From positions 1 through 64,000 of the forward strand of contig CAYUSA010000005.1 of the NCBI GenBank assembly GCA_964447335.1: a stretch of 64,000 nt of DNA. The letters are read 5' to 3'. The translations under genes were made by a program, and so were the position numbers. The notes beneath the pieces were generated by a model. The model was not told where the DNA came from. It searched no databases and saw only the letters and a list, made by a program, of their open reading frames with translations. This DNA comes from HRBIN12 sp964447335 (GTDB taxonomy: Bacteria; Actinomycetota; UBA4738; HRBIN12). The stretch's first letter is position 1. Every line of letters starts with the position of its first letter. Of this stretch, positions 56,758 to 64,000 are shown piece after piece.

Positions 56758-57620
56758 TGGGACGTGCGCCGGCCGAGCTCGCGGTGGTCATCGTCAACTA
56801 CAACGCCGGCGCGTACCTCGAGCGGTGCCTCGCCTCGCTCGAGGCCCATCGCGGCCAGATTGAGCTCGACGTCCTCGTCATCGACAACGCCTCCGGCGAC
56901 GGGAGCCACCTGCAGGCCGTGGCCGCGCACCCGTGGGCCCGCCTGATCGAGAACCCGACGAACATCTACCTCTCGCCGGCGTGGAACCAGGGCCTGCGCG
57001 AGACGACCGCGCCGTACGTGCTGCTGCTGAACCCCGACGCCGAGTGGTGGCGCGGGACGCTCGGCGACCTCGTCCGGGTCGCGCGCGAGCACCCGCGCGC
57101 CGGGCTCGTCGGGCCGCTCGTCCGCAACCCCGACGGCACGGTGTATCCGAGCGGCCGTGTCTTCCCGAGCGTCGTCGACGCGGTCGGGCACGCGTTCCTC
57201 GGCACGCTCCGGCCGGACAACCCGTTCACGCGCCGCTACCACATGGACGGCTGGGACCGGACCACCGAGCGCGAGGTCGACTGGGTCTCGGGTTCCTGCA
57301 TGCTCTTCCCGCGCACGGTGTTCGAGGCGGTCGGCCCGCTCGACGAGTCCTTCCCGCTGTACGGCGAGGAGCTTGACATCGCGACGCGCCTGCGCCGGGC
57401 CGGGTACACGGTGCTGTTCACGCCGGAGGTCGAGATCGTCCACGAGGGAGGCGTCTCGACGGGCCGCTCCCGCCGCACGCTGCGGATGCACTCGGACGCC
57501 GTCTACCGCTACTACCGCAAGCACCGGGCGCTCGGATGGCGCCGGGCGACGCTGCCGCTCGCGTGGGCGGTGCTCCGCCTGCGCGCCGGGGTCGAGTGGC
57601 TCCGTGGGGCGGCACGATGA
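56757..57620 (+). CDS. GT2-family glycosyltransferase (rhamnosyltransferase-like)
   Basis: GT-A inverting transferase of 287 residues. AVVIVNYNAGAYLERCLASL and LVIDNASGDGS bind the nucleotide; LLLNPDAEWW holds the metal-binding motif (D-x-E-like); VDWVSGSCMLFPRTVFEAVG and FPLYGEELDIATRLRRAG are typical of the WcaA/WbbL rhamnosyltransferase group. With dTDP-rhamnose genes in the window, rhamnose transfer is a sensible guess. One-base overlap with the previous gene. Confidence 0.88.
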   Translation: MGRAPAELAVVIVNYNAGAYLERCLASLEAHRGQIELDVLVIDNASGDGSHLQAVAAHPWARLIENPTNIYLSPAWNQGLRETTAPYVLLLNPDAEWWRGTLGDLVRVAREHPRAGLVGPLVRNPDGTVYPSGRVFPSVVDAVGHAFLGTLRPDNPFTRRYHMDGWDRTTEREVDWVSGSCMLFPRTVFEAVGPLDESFPLYGEELDIATRLRRAGYTVLFTPEVEIVHEGGVSTGRSRRTLRMHSDAVYRYYRKHRALGWRRATLPLAWAVLRLRAGVEWLRGAAR

Positions 57621-58633
57621 GAGCGGTCGTGCTCGTCGGCGGCGAGGGCACGCGCCTTCGCCCGATCACCGAGACGATGCCGAAGCCGCTCGTGCCGCTC
57701 ATGGACCGGCCGAGCCTCGGGCACGTGCTCGACCACCTCGCGCGGCACGGCGTACACGAGGTCGTGCTGAGCAGCAGCTACCTGGAGTCCGTCTTCCACG
57801 CGTTCATCGAGGCTCGCCAAGGCGACCCGAAGATCACGTGGATCACCGAGCCCGAGCCGCTCGGCACCGGCGGCGCGATCGTGAACGCGCTCGAGCACCT
57901 GGACGACGCGCCGTTCTTCGCGCTGAACGGCGACATCCTCACCGACCTGGACCTCACGGCGATGCTCGCCTTCCACCGCGAGCGCGGCGCGGCCGCGACG
58001 ATCGCGCTCACGCACGTGCAGGACGCACGCCCATTCGGCCTGGTCCCGACCGAGCCCGACGGCCGGGTCATCGAGTTCCGCGAGAAGCCCGCCGAGCTCG
58101 TCCCCGGCGACATCAACGCCGGGACGTACGTGCTCGAGCCCTCGGCGCTCCGCTCGTGGCCGGTGGGGGAGAACGTCTCGATCGAACGGCAGATCTTCCC
58201 CGACCTCATCGAGCAGGGCCGGCCGCTCTACGGCTTCGTGTCGACGGCCTACTGGCTCGATCTCGGCACGCCCGAGAAGTACCTGCAGGCCCACTTCGAC
58301 ATCCTCGAGGGTCGTGTGCAGGGCGAGCCCTCGTACCCGGCGCCGTTCGTCGCGGCGACGGCCGAGGTCGACCTGCGCGCCCACCTGGGGCGGTGGGTCG
58401 TGGTGGGCGAGGGCGCCCGCATCGGCCCCGGCGCCGAGGTCGACGACTCCGTGCTGCACCCCGGCGCGGCCGTCGAGGCCGGGGCTCGGGTGGTGGGCTC
58501 GATCCTCGGCCCGCGCTCGCGCGTGGGGGCCGACGCCACGGTGAGTGGCTCCGCGCTCGCCGAGGGCGCGAGCGTGACCCCCGGCGCCTCGCTCGAGGCC
58601 GCGAGGGTCTCCGCCGGGCAGACGGCCCCCTGA
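57617..58633 (+). CDS. Sugar-1-phosphate nucleotidyltransferase with beta-helix tail
   Basis: Protein of 338 residues. LVGGEGTRLRPITETMPKPLVPLMDRP is the GlmU/ManC/RmlA-type P-loop with substrate Lys; ALNGDILTDLDL has the metal Asp, FREKPAE and WLDLGTPEKYLQAH follow. A left-handed beta-helix of hexapeptide-like repeats occupies about 245-335. Sequence features resemble mannose-1-phosphate guanylyltransferases of bacteria and archaea as well as glucose-1-phosphate enzymes, so the sugar is uncertain. ATGA overlap with the GT2 gene. Confidence 0.85.
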   Translation: MRAVVLVGGEGTRLRPITETMPKPLVPLMDRPSLGHVLDHLARHGVHEVVLSSSYLESVFHAFIEARQGDPKITWITEPEPLGTGGAIVNALEHLDDAPFFALNGDILTDLDLTAMLAFHRERGAAATIALTHVQDARPFGLVPTEPDGRVIEFREKPAELVPGDINAGTYVLEPSALRSWPVGENVSIERQIFPDLIEQGRPLYGFVSTAYWLDLGTPEKYLQAHFDILEGRVQGEPSYPAPFVAATAEVDLRAHLGRWVVVGEGARIGPGAEVDDSVLHPGAAVEAGARVVGSILGPRSRVGADATVSGSALAEGASVTPGASLEAARVSAGQTAP

Positions 58634-58701
58634 GCCTTCACCCCCGGTCCGCGAGGGCCGATGTGATACGTTGCAGGCTCCCTTCCGGGGACCTTCCAGA
58701 C

Positions 58702-60222
58702 ATGCGGAGAGTGCTCGCGTTCGTGTCCGTCGTCTCCGCGCTGGCGCTCCTGCCGGCGTCTCCCGCCGTGGCCGGTCCCGACGCGTTCACGTTCTACGGC
58801 TCGGGCTTCGGGCACGGGCTCGGGATGTCGCAGTGGGGTGCGTACGGTCTCGCGCAGGAGGGCTGGGGCCCGGAGCGCATCCTCGCGCACTACTACTCGA
58901 GCACCAGCGTCCGGCAGGCCGACCAGCCGCCGGACACGCTGCGGATCGGGCTCACGCAGGGTCGCGACAAGGTGCGTCTGCAGGCCGAGGGGGGACCCGT
59001 GGACCTTCGGCTCGGCGGCCGTCGCCCCGACGACACCGTGGCGACGATCCCGCGCGGCGAGACCTGGACGCTGCGCGTCGCGAGTGAGAGCTACAAGATC
59101 GTCGACGCCAACGGAGATCCGGTCGGGGACCCGATCGGCGGCACGGCGACCGACCTGTTCGCCGTGTTCGAGGGAAGCGGCGCGAGGCTGAAGGTCCCCG
59201 AGGCGTACCACACGTACGCGCGCGGGTACGTCGAGTTCAACATCTACGACTGCCAGTCGAGCTGCACCATGCGCCTGGTCCTCGTGATCGATCCCGAGCA
59301 GTACCTGTACGGGCTCGGCGAGGTCCCGAGCAGTTGGCCGATGGAAGCCCTCGAGTCACAGGCGATCGCGGCGCGCTCCTACGCGCTCCGCAAGGCCGAT
59401 GCCACCCAGCACCGTCCCGTCTGCAACTGCGCGCTCTACGCGAGCTCCTACGACCAGGTCTACGCGGGCTGGGACAAGGAGGCCGGCACCGACGGCGACC
59501 GATGGGTGGACGCGGTGGACCGCACCGCCGGCGAGGTGGTCATCGACCAGGGCGAGATCATCCAGGCCTTCTACATGTCCTCGAGCGGCGGGTTCACCGA
59601 GGACAACGAGAACGTGTGGGGCGGCACGCCGATCCAGTACCTCCGCGGCGTGTGCGACCCCGGCGACTACACCACGGCGAACCCGAGCGCGACCTGGGAG
59701 GTCACGTTCAGCGCCTCGGACGTCACGCAGCACCTCGGGCTCGGCATCGGGACCGTGACGGGGTTCACGAACGTGGCTCGAGGCGTCTCGGGTCGGATCG
59801 TGCAGGCGACGGTGAGGGGCGAGAACGGCACGGCGACGGTGAGCGGCGCAACGCTCCGCTCGGCGCTCGGCCTGCGCGATGACCGCGTGTGGATCAACCG
59901 CGACCGCCAGGTCACCGGCGCGATCCGGAGCAAGTACGACGCCATGAACTGCTCGCCCGGGCTCGCGACGTCGCGCCAGGTGCGCGTCGCCGGCGGCCTG
60001 CGACAGGCCTTCGAGGACGCCACCATCTACACGAGCGATGCGACGGGCGCCCACGCGCTCGACGGCGTCGTCCTGGATTCCTACAAGGACGAGGGCGGGC
60101 CCGCCGGGGACCTCGGGTTCCCGACCTCGGACGTCCGCACGATGGCCAACGGGAACCTGCGCGCGTCGTTCGAGCACGGCGTCATCACGTGCCGGCCCGA
60201 CGGCACCTGCTCGCTCTCCTGA
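58702..60222 (+). CDS. SpoIID/LytB-domain secreted protein with LGFP repeat
   Basis: Secreted protein of 506 residues. Signal peptide MRRVLAFVSVVSALALLPAS, cleavage near AVAG. GSGFGHGLGMSQWGAYGLAQ, then VIDPEQYLYGLGEVPSSWPMEALESQAIAARSY (given here in two blocks: VIDPEQYLYGLGEVPSSWP and MEALESQAIAARSYAL) and YMSSSGGFTEDNENVWGG are SpoIID hallmarks, a fold linked to lytic transglycosylase activity on denuded glycan. An LGFP repeat near the C-terminus (PAGDLGFPTSDVRTM) may anchor it to the wall. ATG 58702 follows the signal-peptide logic; the frame is open far upstream. Confidence 0.88.
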   Translation: MRRVLAFVSVVSALALLPASPAVAGPDAFTFYGSGFGHGLGMSQWGAYGLAQEGWGPERILAHYYSSTSVRQADQPPDTLRIGLTQGRDKVRLQAEGGPVDLRLGGRRPDDTVATIPRGETWTLRVASESYKIVDANGDPVGDPIGGTATDLFAVFEGSGARLKVPEAYHTYARGYVEFNIYDCQSSCTMRLVLVIDPEQYLYGLGEVPSSWPMEALESQAIAARSYALRKADATQHRPVCNCALYASSYDQVYAGWDKEAGTDGDRWVDAVDRTAGEVVIDQGEIIQAFYMSSSGGFTEDNENVWGGTPIQYLRGVCDPGDYTTANPSATWEVTFSASDVTQHLGLGIGTVTGFTNVARGVSGRIVQATVRGENGTATVSGATLRSALGLRDDRVWINRDRQVTGAIRSKYDAMNCSPGLATSRQVRVAGGLRQAFEDATIYTSDATGAHALDGVVLDSYKDEGGPAGDLGFPTSDVRTMANGNLRASFEHGVITCRPDGTCSLS

Positions 60223-60225
60223 CGC

Positions 60226-60417
60226 CTACTGGTGGGTGACCAGGAAGACGACGGCCACCGCCACCATGGAGAGCACCACGAGGGTGAGGTAGGTCCGGAT
60301 GAACCTCGCCCGCCGCGCTCGCCGCTGGGCCTCCTCGCGGTGCAGCCGCGCGAGCTCCTTCTTCTCGGCCCGCGTCCGGGTCGGAGCCGGGCCGCCCGCG
60401 TGCTTCTTCGTGCTCAT
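60226..60417 (-). CDS. Small single-helix membrane protein
   Basis: A 63-residue protein: charged Lys/Arg/Glu-rich N-terminus (TRAEKKELARLHREEAQRRA) and one C-terminal transmembrane helix (YLTLVVLSMVAVAVVFLVTH). Its stop is 3 bases from the SpoIID stop (convergent). It lies 36 bases downstream of the DUF3105 gene, which also starts with a charged segment then one helix; they may be cotranscribed. Function unknown. Confidence 0.65.
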   Translation of the reverse strand: MSTKKHAGGPAPTRTRAEKKELARLHREEAQRRARRARFIRTYLTLVVLSMVAVAVVFLVTHQ

Positions 60418-60453
60418 CGAGTCATCTTCTCGCTCGATCGCGGCCGGCGCCCG

Positions 60454-61218
60454 TCAGAAGTCGAGGCCCGCCTCGGGCGCGTTCCCGAGGTAGTCCTGGC
60501 CCGTGTACGCAGGAGCTGCCCAGTGCGCGGTGAAGTCGAACGCGGCCGCGAGGTTCGGCTCGACGCACGTCTCCAGGTGGTGCCATGAGATGAGCGCCAT
60601 GCTGGTGCCGGCCGGGAGCGCGCCGGCGGCGCCCTCGTCGGGGTAGTCGTAGGGCGCGACGATCACCCTGGACCCCACATCGGGGTCACGGTAGAAGTCC
60701 AGGATCTTCGTGACCTCCGGTCCCGCCGCATCCGGCGAGTACCAGACGACGGCGGCGCCGTGCTCGAGCGAGTGGATCAGCGCGTCGAGCGCCGGCGGGC
60801 TCGAGTACACGCCCGCCCCGATCGTGTTGCCCGAGTGCGGCCCGGAGGCGGGCGGCTGCGAAGCGTACGTCGAGAGCGCCGGCATCTCCGCCGGCCCGGA
60901 GTCCGAGCCGACATGCGCCTGGTCGAGATCCTCGGGCTGGTAGGCGCCGACATCGGCGGCGTCCGTGCATCCGGCGGCGGTGCCCTCGGCGGCCGCGGCC
61001 GCGAGGAGCTCGGCCGGCCGGCCGGTGGGCTCGGGCTCGGGACGCGTGAACACGTACGCGCCGGCGGCCGCGACCACGACGACCGCGGCGGCGATCGCGA
61101 TCCACCGGTTCCTGCGGGCGCGCGCCATCCGGCGCTCGATCTCGATGCGCTTGCGTCGCGCCTCGTCCCTGCGCTCGGCCTTCGTCGCGCGGCCGTCCTG
61201 TGCGTTCCTGTCCGCCAC
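60454..61218 (-). CDS. DUF3105-family membrane-anchored protein
   Basis: Protein of 254 residues. A highly charged cytoplasmic N-terminus is followed by one helix (WIAIAAAVVVVAAAGAYVFT) and an extracytoplasmic DUF3105 domain with QPPASGPHSG, LIHSLEHGAAVVWY, VIVAPYDYPD and ISWHHLETC. The conserved His and Cys residues suggest a metal or disulfide role, but the family has no known function. Common in actinobacteria. Confidence 0.85.
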   Translation of the reverse strand: MADRNAQDGRATKAERRDEARRKRIEIERRMARARRNRWIAIAAAVVVVAAAGAYVFTRPEPEPTGRPAELLAAAAAEGTAAGCTDAADVGAYQPEDLDQAHVGSDSGPAEMPALSTYASQPPASGPHSGNTIGAGVYSSPPALDALIHSLEHGAAVVWYSPDAAGPEVTKILDFYRDPDVGSRVIVAPYDYPDEGAAGALPAGTSMALISWHHLETCVEPNLAAAFDFTAHWAAPAYTGQDYLGNAPEAGLDF

Positions 61219-61370
61219 CTGTCCTCCGGGTCGCTCTGAGAGGGTGTAAGGATAGCGGGGTTCCGTCGCTTCGCGGGCTCACGCGACGCCGGCTGGGTGA
61301 TGCGGTCTCCGTACGCCGGCCGGGGCGTGATGCGATACTCGTCCGGGGGACCGGAGAAGGGGAGGTGCGC

Positions 61371-62606
61371 ATGCAGTCTCACGCACGTGGTCGAACGCTC
61401 CTCGCAACGCTGCTCGTCGTCATGGCCCTCGTGGCGGCGGCCTGCGGCGGAGCCGAGGAGGAGCCGAGCACGAGTCCGAGCACCCAAGGGGAGCCGCTGG
61501 TCTTCGGGATGATCCTGGTCGGGCCACAGAACGACCACGGGTGGTCGCAGGCTCACTTCGAAGCCGGCCAGTACCTCGAGGAGAAGCTCGGCGCGCAGAT
61601 GATCGTGCTCGACAAGGTCAACCCGTCCGACCGGCCCGAGACGAGTGTCGAGCAGGTCGTCTCGGACATGGTCGACCAGGGAGCGCAACTGATCTTCGCG
61701 ACGTCCGACGACATGAAGGACGGGATCGAGGCCGCGGCCGCCGAGCATCCCGACGTGCCGATGATCTGGTCCTCGGGCGACAACGCCTGGGCCGAGGGCA
61801 AGGGCTACCGGCCGGATCTCGCGAACCTCGGCAACGTGATGGGCCGCATGGAGTACGCCAAGATGATGGGCGGCTGCGCGGCGGCGCTCACGACCCAGAC
61901 CGGCAAGATCGGGTACCTCGGGCCGCTGATCAACGACGAGACCCGCCGCCTGGCCAACTCCGTCTACCTGGGTGCCCGGTACTGCTGGGAGAACTACCGC
62001 GGCAAGGACCCGGCGGACCTGAGCTTCGCGGTCAACTGGATCGGTTTCTGGTTCAACATCCCCGGCGTGACGCTCGACCCCACGCAGGTCACGAACGACT
62101 TCTTCGACTCCGGACGCGACGTCGTGGTCAGCGGGATCGACACGACGGAGGCGCTGGTCGTGGCGGGGCAGCGCGCCGAGGCCGGCGAGACCGTCTGGGC
62201 CATCCCGTATGACTTCAAGGGCGCGTGCGACGAGGCTCCCAGCGTTTGCCTCGGCGTGCCGTACTTCAACTGGGGTCCGGCCTACCTGCAGGTCGCCAAC
62301 TCCGTGCTCGACGGCAGCTTCGCTGCCACGTTCCAGTGGAACGGGCCGGACTGGGCGGACATCAACGATCCGGACACCTCGGCGGTCGGGTTCCTGAAGG
62401 GTTCGGGCCTGGCGGCCGATGCCTCGTCGTCGCTCGACACGTTCATCGCGGGTCTCGCAGACGGATCCATCGAGCTGTACGCAGGGCCGCTGAACTGGCA
62501 GGACGGCTCGGCGTTCCTCGCCGACGGCGAGGTCGCCACCGATCTGCAGATCTGGTACGCGGAACAGCTGCTGGAAGGGATGGAGGGCGCGAGCTCGTCC
62601 GACTGA
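61371..62606 (+). CDS. BMP/PnrA-family substrate-binding lipoprotein
   Basis: Extracytoplasmic receptor of 411 residues. Lipobox LVAAAC (Cys25), then GEPLVFGMILVGPQNDHGWS and the type I binding-protein fold (QLIFATSDDMKDGIEAAA, KIGYLGPLINDE, VVSGIDTTEALVVAGQRA, WAIPYDFKGACDEAP). The BMP/PnrA family binds nucleosides or simple sugars. ATG 61371 has a strong ribosome site (ggagaagggg agg region). The ATPase of the same importer follows after a GC-rich hairpin. Confidence 0.88.
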   Translation: MQSHARGRTLLATLLVVMALVAAACGGAEEEPSTSPSTQGEPLVFGMILVGPQNDHGWSQAHFEAGQYLEEKLGAQMIVLDKVNPSDRPETSVEQVVSDMVDQGAQLIFATSDDMKDGIEAAAAEHPDVPMIWSSGDNAWAEGKGYRPDLANLGNVMGRMEYAKMMGGCAAALTTQTGKIGYLGPLINDETRRLANSVYLGARYCWENYRGKDPADLSFAVNWIGFWFNIPGVTLDPTQVTNDFFDSGRDVVVSGIDTTEALVVAGQRAEAGETVWAIPYDFKGACDEAPSVCLGVPYFNWGPAYLQVANSVLDGSFAATFQWNGPDWADINDPDTSAVGFLKGSGLAADASSSLDTFIAGLADGSIELYAGPLNWQDGSAFLADGEVATDLQIWYAEQLLEGMEGASSSD

Positions 62607-62636
62607 TCGTTCAGTGAGGGAGCACATCGAGGTGGG

Positions 62637-62681
62637 ACCCGCCCGTCCGCTCGCCGCAGGCCGGTGGCGGCGCGGGCGGGT
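62637..62681 (+). other. GC-rich hairpin between binding-protein and ATPase genes
   Basis: ACCCGCCCG (62637-62645) pairs perfectly with CGGGCGGGT (62673-62681); the 27-base loop can form an inner CGCC/GGCG stem. No T-run follows. Likely an mRNA-stabilising or attenuating structure that raises receptor over ATPase expression. Confidence 0.5.
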
Positions 62682-62702
62682 TCCGCGGTGGGTGGGAACC
62701 GG

Positions 62703-64000
62703 GTGAGCCTCGAGCTCCGGGAGATCCACAAGTCCTTCGGGTCCGTTCGGGCCAACGACGGCGTGTCGCTGACGATCGATGCGGGGACGCTGCACGGCCT
62801 GCTCGGCGAGAACGGGGCCGGCAAGTCCACCCTGATGAAGATCCTCTCGGGGTTCATCAGCGCGGACTCGGGCGACGTGCTCTTGGACGGGACCCGGCTG
62901 GAGCTCTCGTCGCCCCGGGACGGCATCGAGGCGGGCATCGGGATGCTCCACCAGGACCCCTTGGTGTTCCTCCCGTTCACGGTGCTGGACAACTTCCTCC
63001 TGGGCAGCCCCGGGGGTGTGCGGATCGATCGCGGAGCCGGTGCCCGAGCGCTGCGGGAGACGTGCGACCGGTTCGGGTTCTCGTTCGACCCCAGCGCCCC
63101 GGCGCGGAGCCTCACCGTCGGCGAGCGACAGCAGCTCGAGATCGCTCGACTGCTCGGGCTCGGGGCGCGCGTGCTCATCTTGGACGAGCCGACGACCGGC
63201 ATCTCGGCCACGCAGCGGACCACGCTGTTCGAGGTCCTCCGCGCGCTCGCGGACGAGGGCATGATCGTCGTCTTCGTGTCGCACAAGCTCGAGGAGGTCG
63301 AGGAGCTCTGCGAGCGGGTGACCGTCATGCGCCGGGGGGCGGTCGTCGGCGAGGCCGAGATGCCCTGCCCGGCGGATCGCTTGGTGGAGATGATGTTCGG
63401 CCGGGTGCTCGCGGAGTCCGAGCTGACCCGGTCCACGCCGGGCGAGCCCGTGCTCGAGCTGGACCGCGCGACGCTCCGGGAGCGGTCGCTCACGACCTCC
63501 GAGCTGTCGGTCTCGGTCCGGCAAGGGGAGGTCGTGGGGCTGGCGGGCTTGGAGGGCAGCGGTCAACGTACGCTCCTCCGCGCCGCCGCCGGGCTGCTCG
63601 AGCCGGTCTCGGGCAGGGTGCGCGTCGGCGGTCGCGACCTGACGGGGCACGGCTACCGGGAGTTCCTCGAGGCGGGCGTGCACTACCTCCCGGCCGGCCG
63701 CCTGGAGGAAGGGCTCGTGCCCGGTCTGACGGTCTCGGAGCACTTCCTGCTCGCCGGCGGCGCCACAGGGTTCTTCATCGACCGCGGAGACGCACGCCGG
63801 CAGGCCGAAACGAGGATCGCCGACCACTCGATCGTCGGCACCCCCGAGACCACCGCCGAGGCCCTGTCCGGCGGGAACCAACAGCGCTTGCTGCTCGCGA
63901 TGATGCCACCCGACGTCCGGCTCCTGCTCATGGAGCATCCGACCCGCGGCCTGGACATCGAGTCGGCCGACTGGGTGTGGACCAGGCTGCTCGAGCGTCG
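62703..64000 (+). CDS. Nucleoside/sugar ABC importer ATPase (two-domain, RbsA/MglA-like), partial
   Basis: ATPase of the sugar/nucleoside importer type with two nucleotide-binding domains; 432 codons lie in the window and the C-terminus is cut off. First domain: Walker A LLGENGAGKSTLMKILSG, signature LTVGERQQLEIAR, Walker B VLILDEPTTGIS. Second domain: degenerate Walker A GLEGSGQRTLLR, signature LSGGNQQRLLLA and MEHPTRGLDIES. A degenerate second P-loop is normal in this family. Starts at GTG 62703. It should pair with the BMP-family receptor just upstream; permeases are expected beyond base 64000. Confidence 0.9.
   Translation, partial: MSLELREIHKSFGSVRANDGVSLTIDAGTLHGLLGENGAGKSTLMKILSGFISADSGDVLLDGTRLELSSPRDGIEAGIGMLHQDPLVFLPFTVLDNFLLGSPGGVRIDRGAGARALRETCDRFGFSFDPSAPARSLTVGERQQLEIARLLGLGARVLILDEPTTGISATQRTTLFEVLRALADEGMIVVFVSHKLEEVEELCERVTVMRRGAVVGEAEMPCPADRLVEMMFGRVLAESELTRSTPGEPVLELDRATLRERSLTTSELSVSVRQGEVVGLAGLEGSGQRTLLRAAAGLLEPVSGRVRVGGRDLTGHGYREFLEAGVHYLPAGRLEEGLVPGLTVSEHFLLAGGATGFFIDRGDARRQAETRIADHSIVGTPETTAEALSGGNQQRLLLAMMPPDVRLLLMEHPTRGLDIESADWVWTRLLER

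Noticed and set aside
60777..63938. Minus-strand frame of 1053 codons over the BMP lipoprotein and ABC ATPase
   Set aside because: No domain signatures; the plus strand carries lipobox, Walker and signature motifs.

Overview
The window is about 64 kb of very GC-rich DNA from a bacterium. The gene content points to an uncultured, deep-branching actinobacterium: a DevR/DevS-type response regulator and GAF kinase, an LCP (LytR-CpsA-Psr) ligase with a LytR C-terminal domain, a SpoIID/LytB protein with an LGFP repeat, a DUF3105 protein, many lipoproteins, pyruvate:ferredoxin oxidoreductase, and many genes whose -10-like hexamer (TANNNT, often TAGNCT) lies 6-10 bases before the start codon, as in leaderless actinobacterial transcripts. 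A 10-N gap at 2398-2407 and a one-base frameshift near 28803 suggest a draft or metagenome assembly. I saw no tRNA, rRNA, CRISPR array or insertion sequence.

Bases 1-17950 are mainly energy, redox and stress functions: a PFOR cut by the left edge, a DevR regulator and its probable GAF-GAF kinase flanking a cupredoxin/multicopper oxidase lipoprotein, CBS/BON and universal stress proteins, a GNAT/ADP-forming acyl-CoA ligase fusion, a four-gene operon (two tiny membrane proteins, ApbE flavin transferase, b-type cytochrome) and an AMP-forming acyl-CoA synthetase. Bases 18006-23485 hold an LCP ligase and dTDP-rhamnose genes (RmlA, RmlB, RmlD but no RmlC) with a glycosyltransferase. Bases 23533-33791 are a mixed accessory zone: two paralogous phospholipase C-like lipoproteins separated by an autonomous AAA ATPase, a frameshifted P2C-like cation ATPase, and several toxin-antitoxin-like pairs.

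Bases 34165-44947 form a nitrogen-compound uptake and catabolism locus. A leftward operon encodes a branched-chain-amino-acid-type ABC importer (binding protein, ATPase, permease, fused permease-ATPase), a glutamine-synthetase-like ligase, a FluG-type amidohydrolase and a class III aminotransferase; an RpiR-type regulator and an M20 peptidase are divergently transcribed. Bases 45146-50332 are a less GC-rich island with an AIPR nuclease-like protein, a MIG-like mismatch thymine glycosylase, a C5-cytosine methyltransferase and an unrecognised 252-residue protein; I read it as a restriction-modification-type defence locus with its own deamination repair.

Bases 50458-60222 return to envelope polysaccharide: glycosyltransferases, a Wzm/Wzt ABC exporter, a small EamA-like membrane protein, a sugar nucleotidyltransferase and a SpoIID/LytB protein, interrupted by a RelBE-type pair. 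The right end encodes two membrane proteins and the start of a nucleoside/sugar ABC importer whose ATPase runs off the edge.
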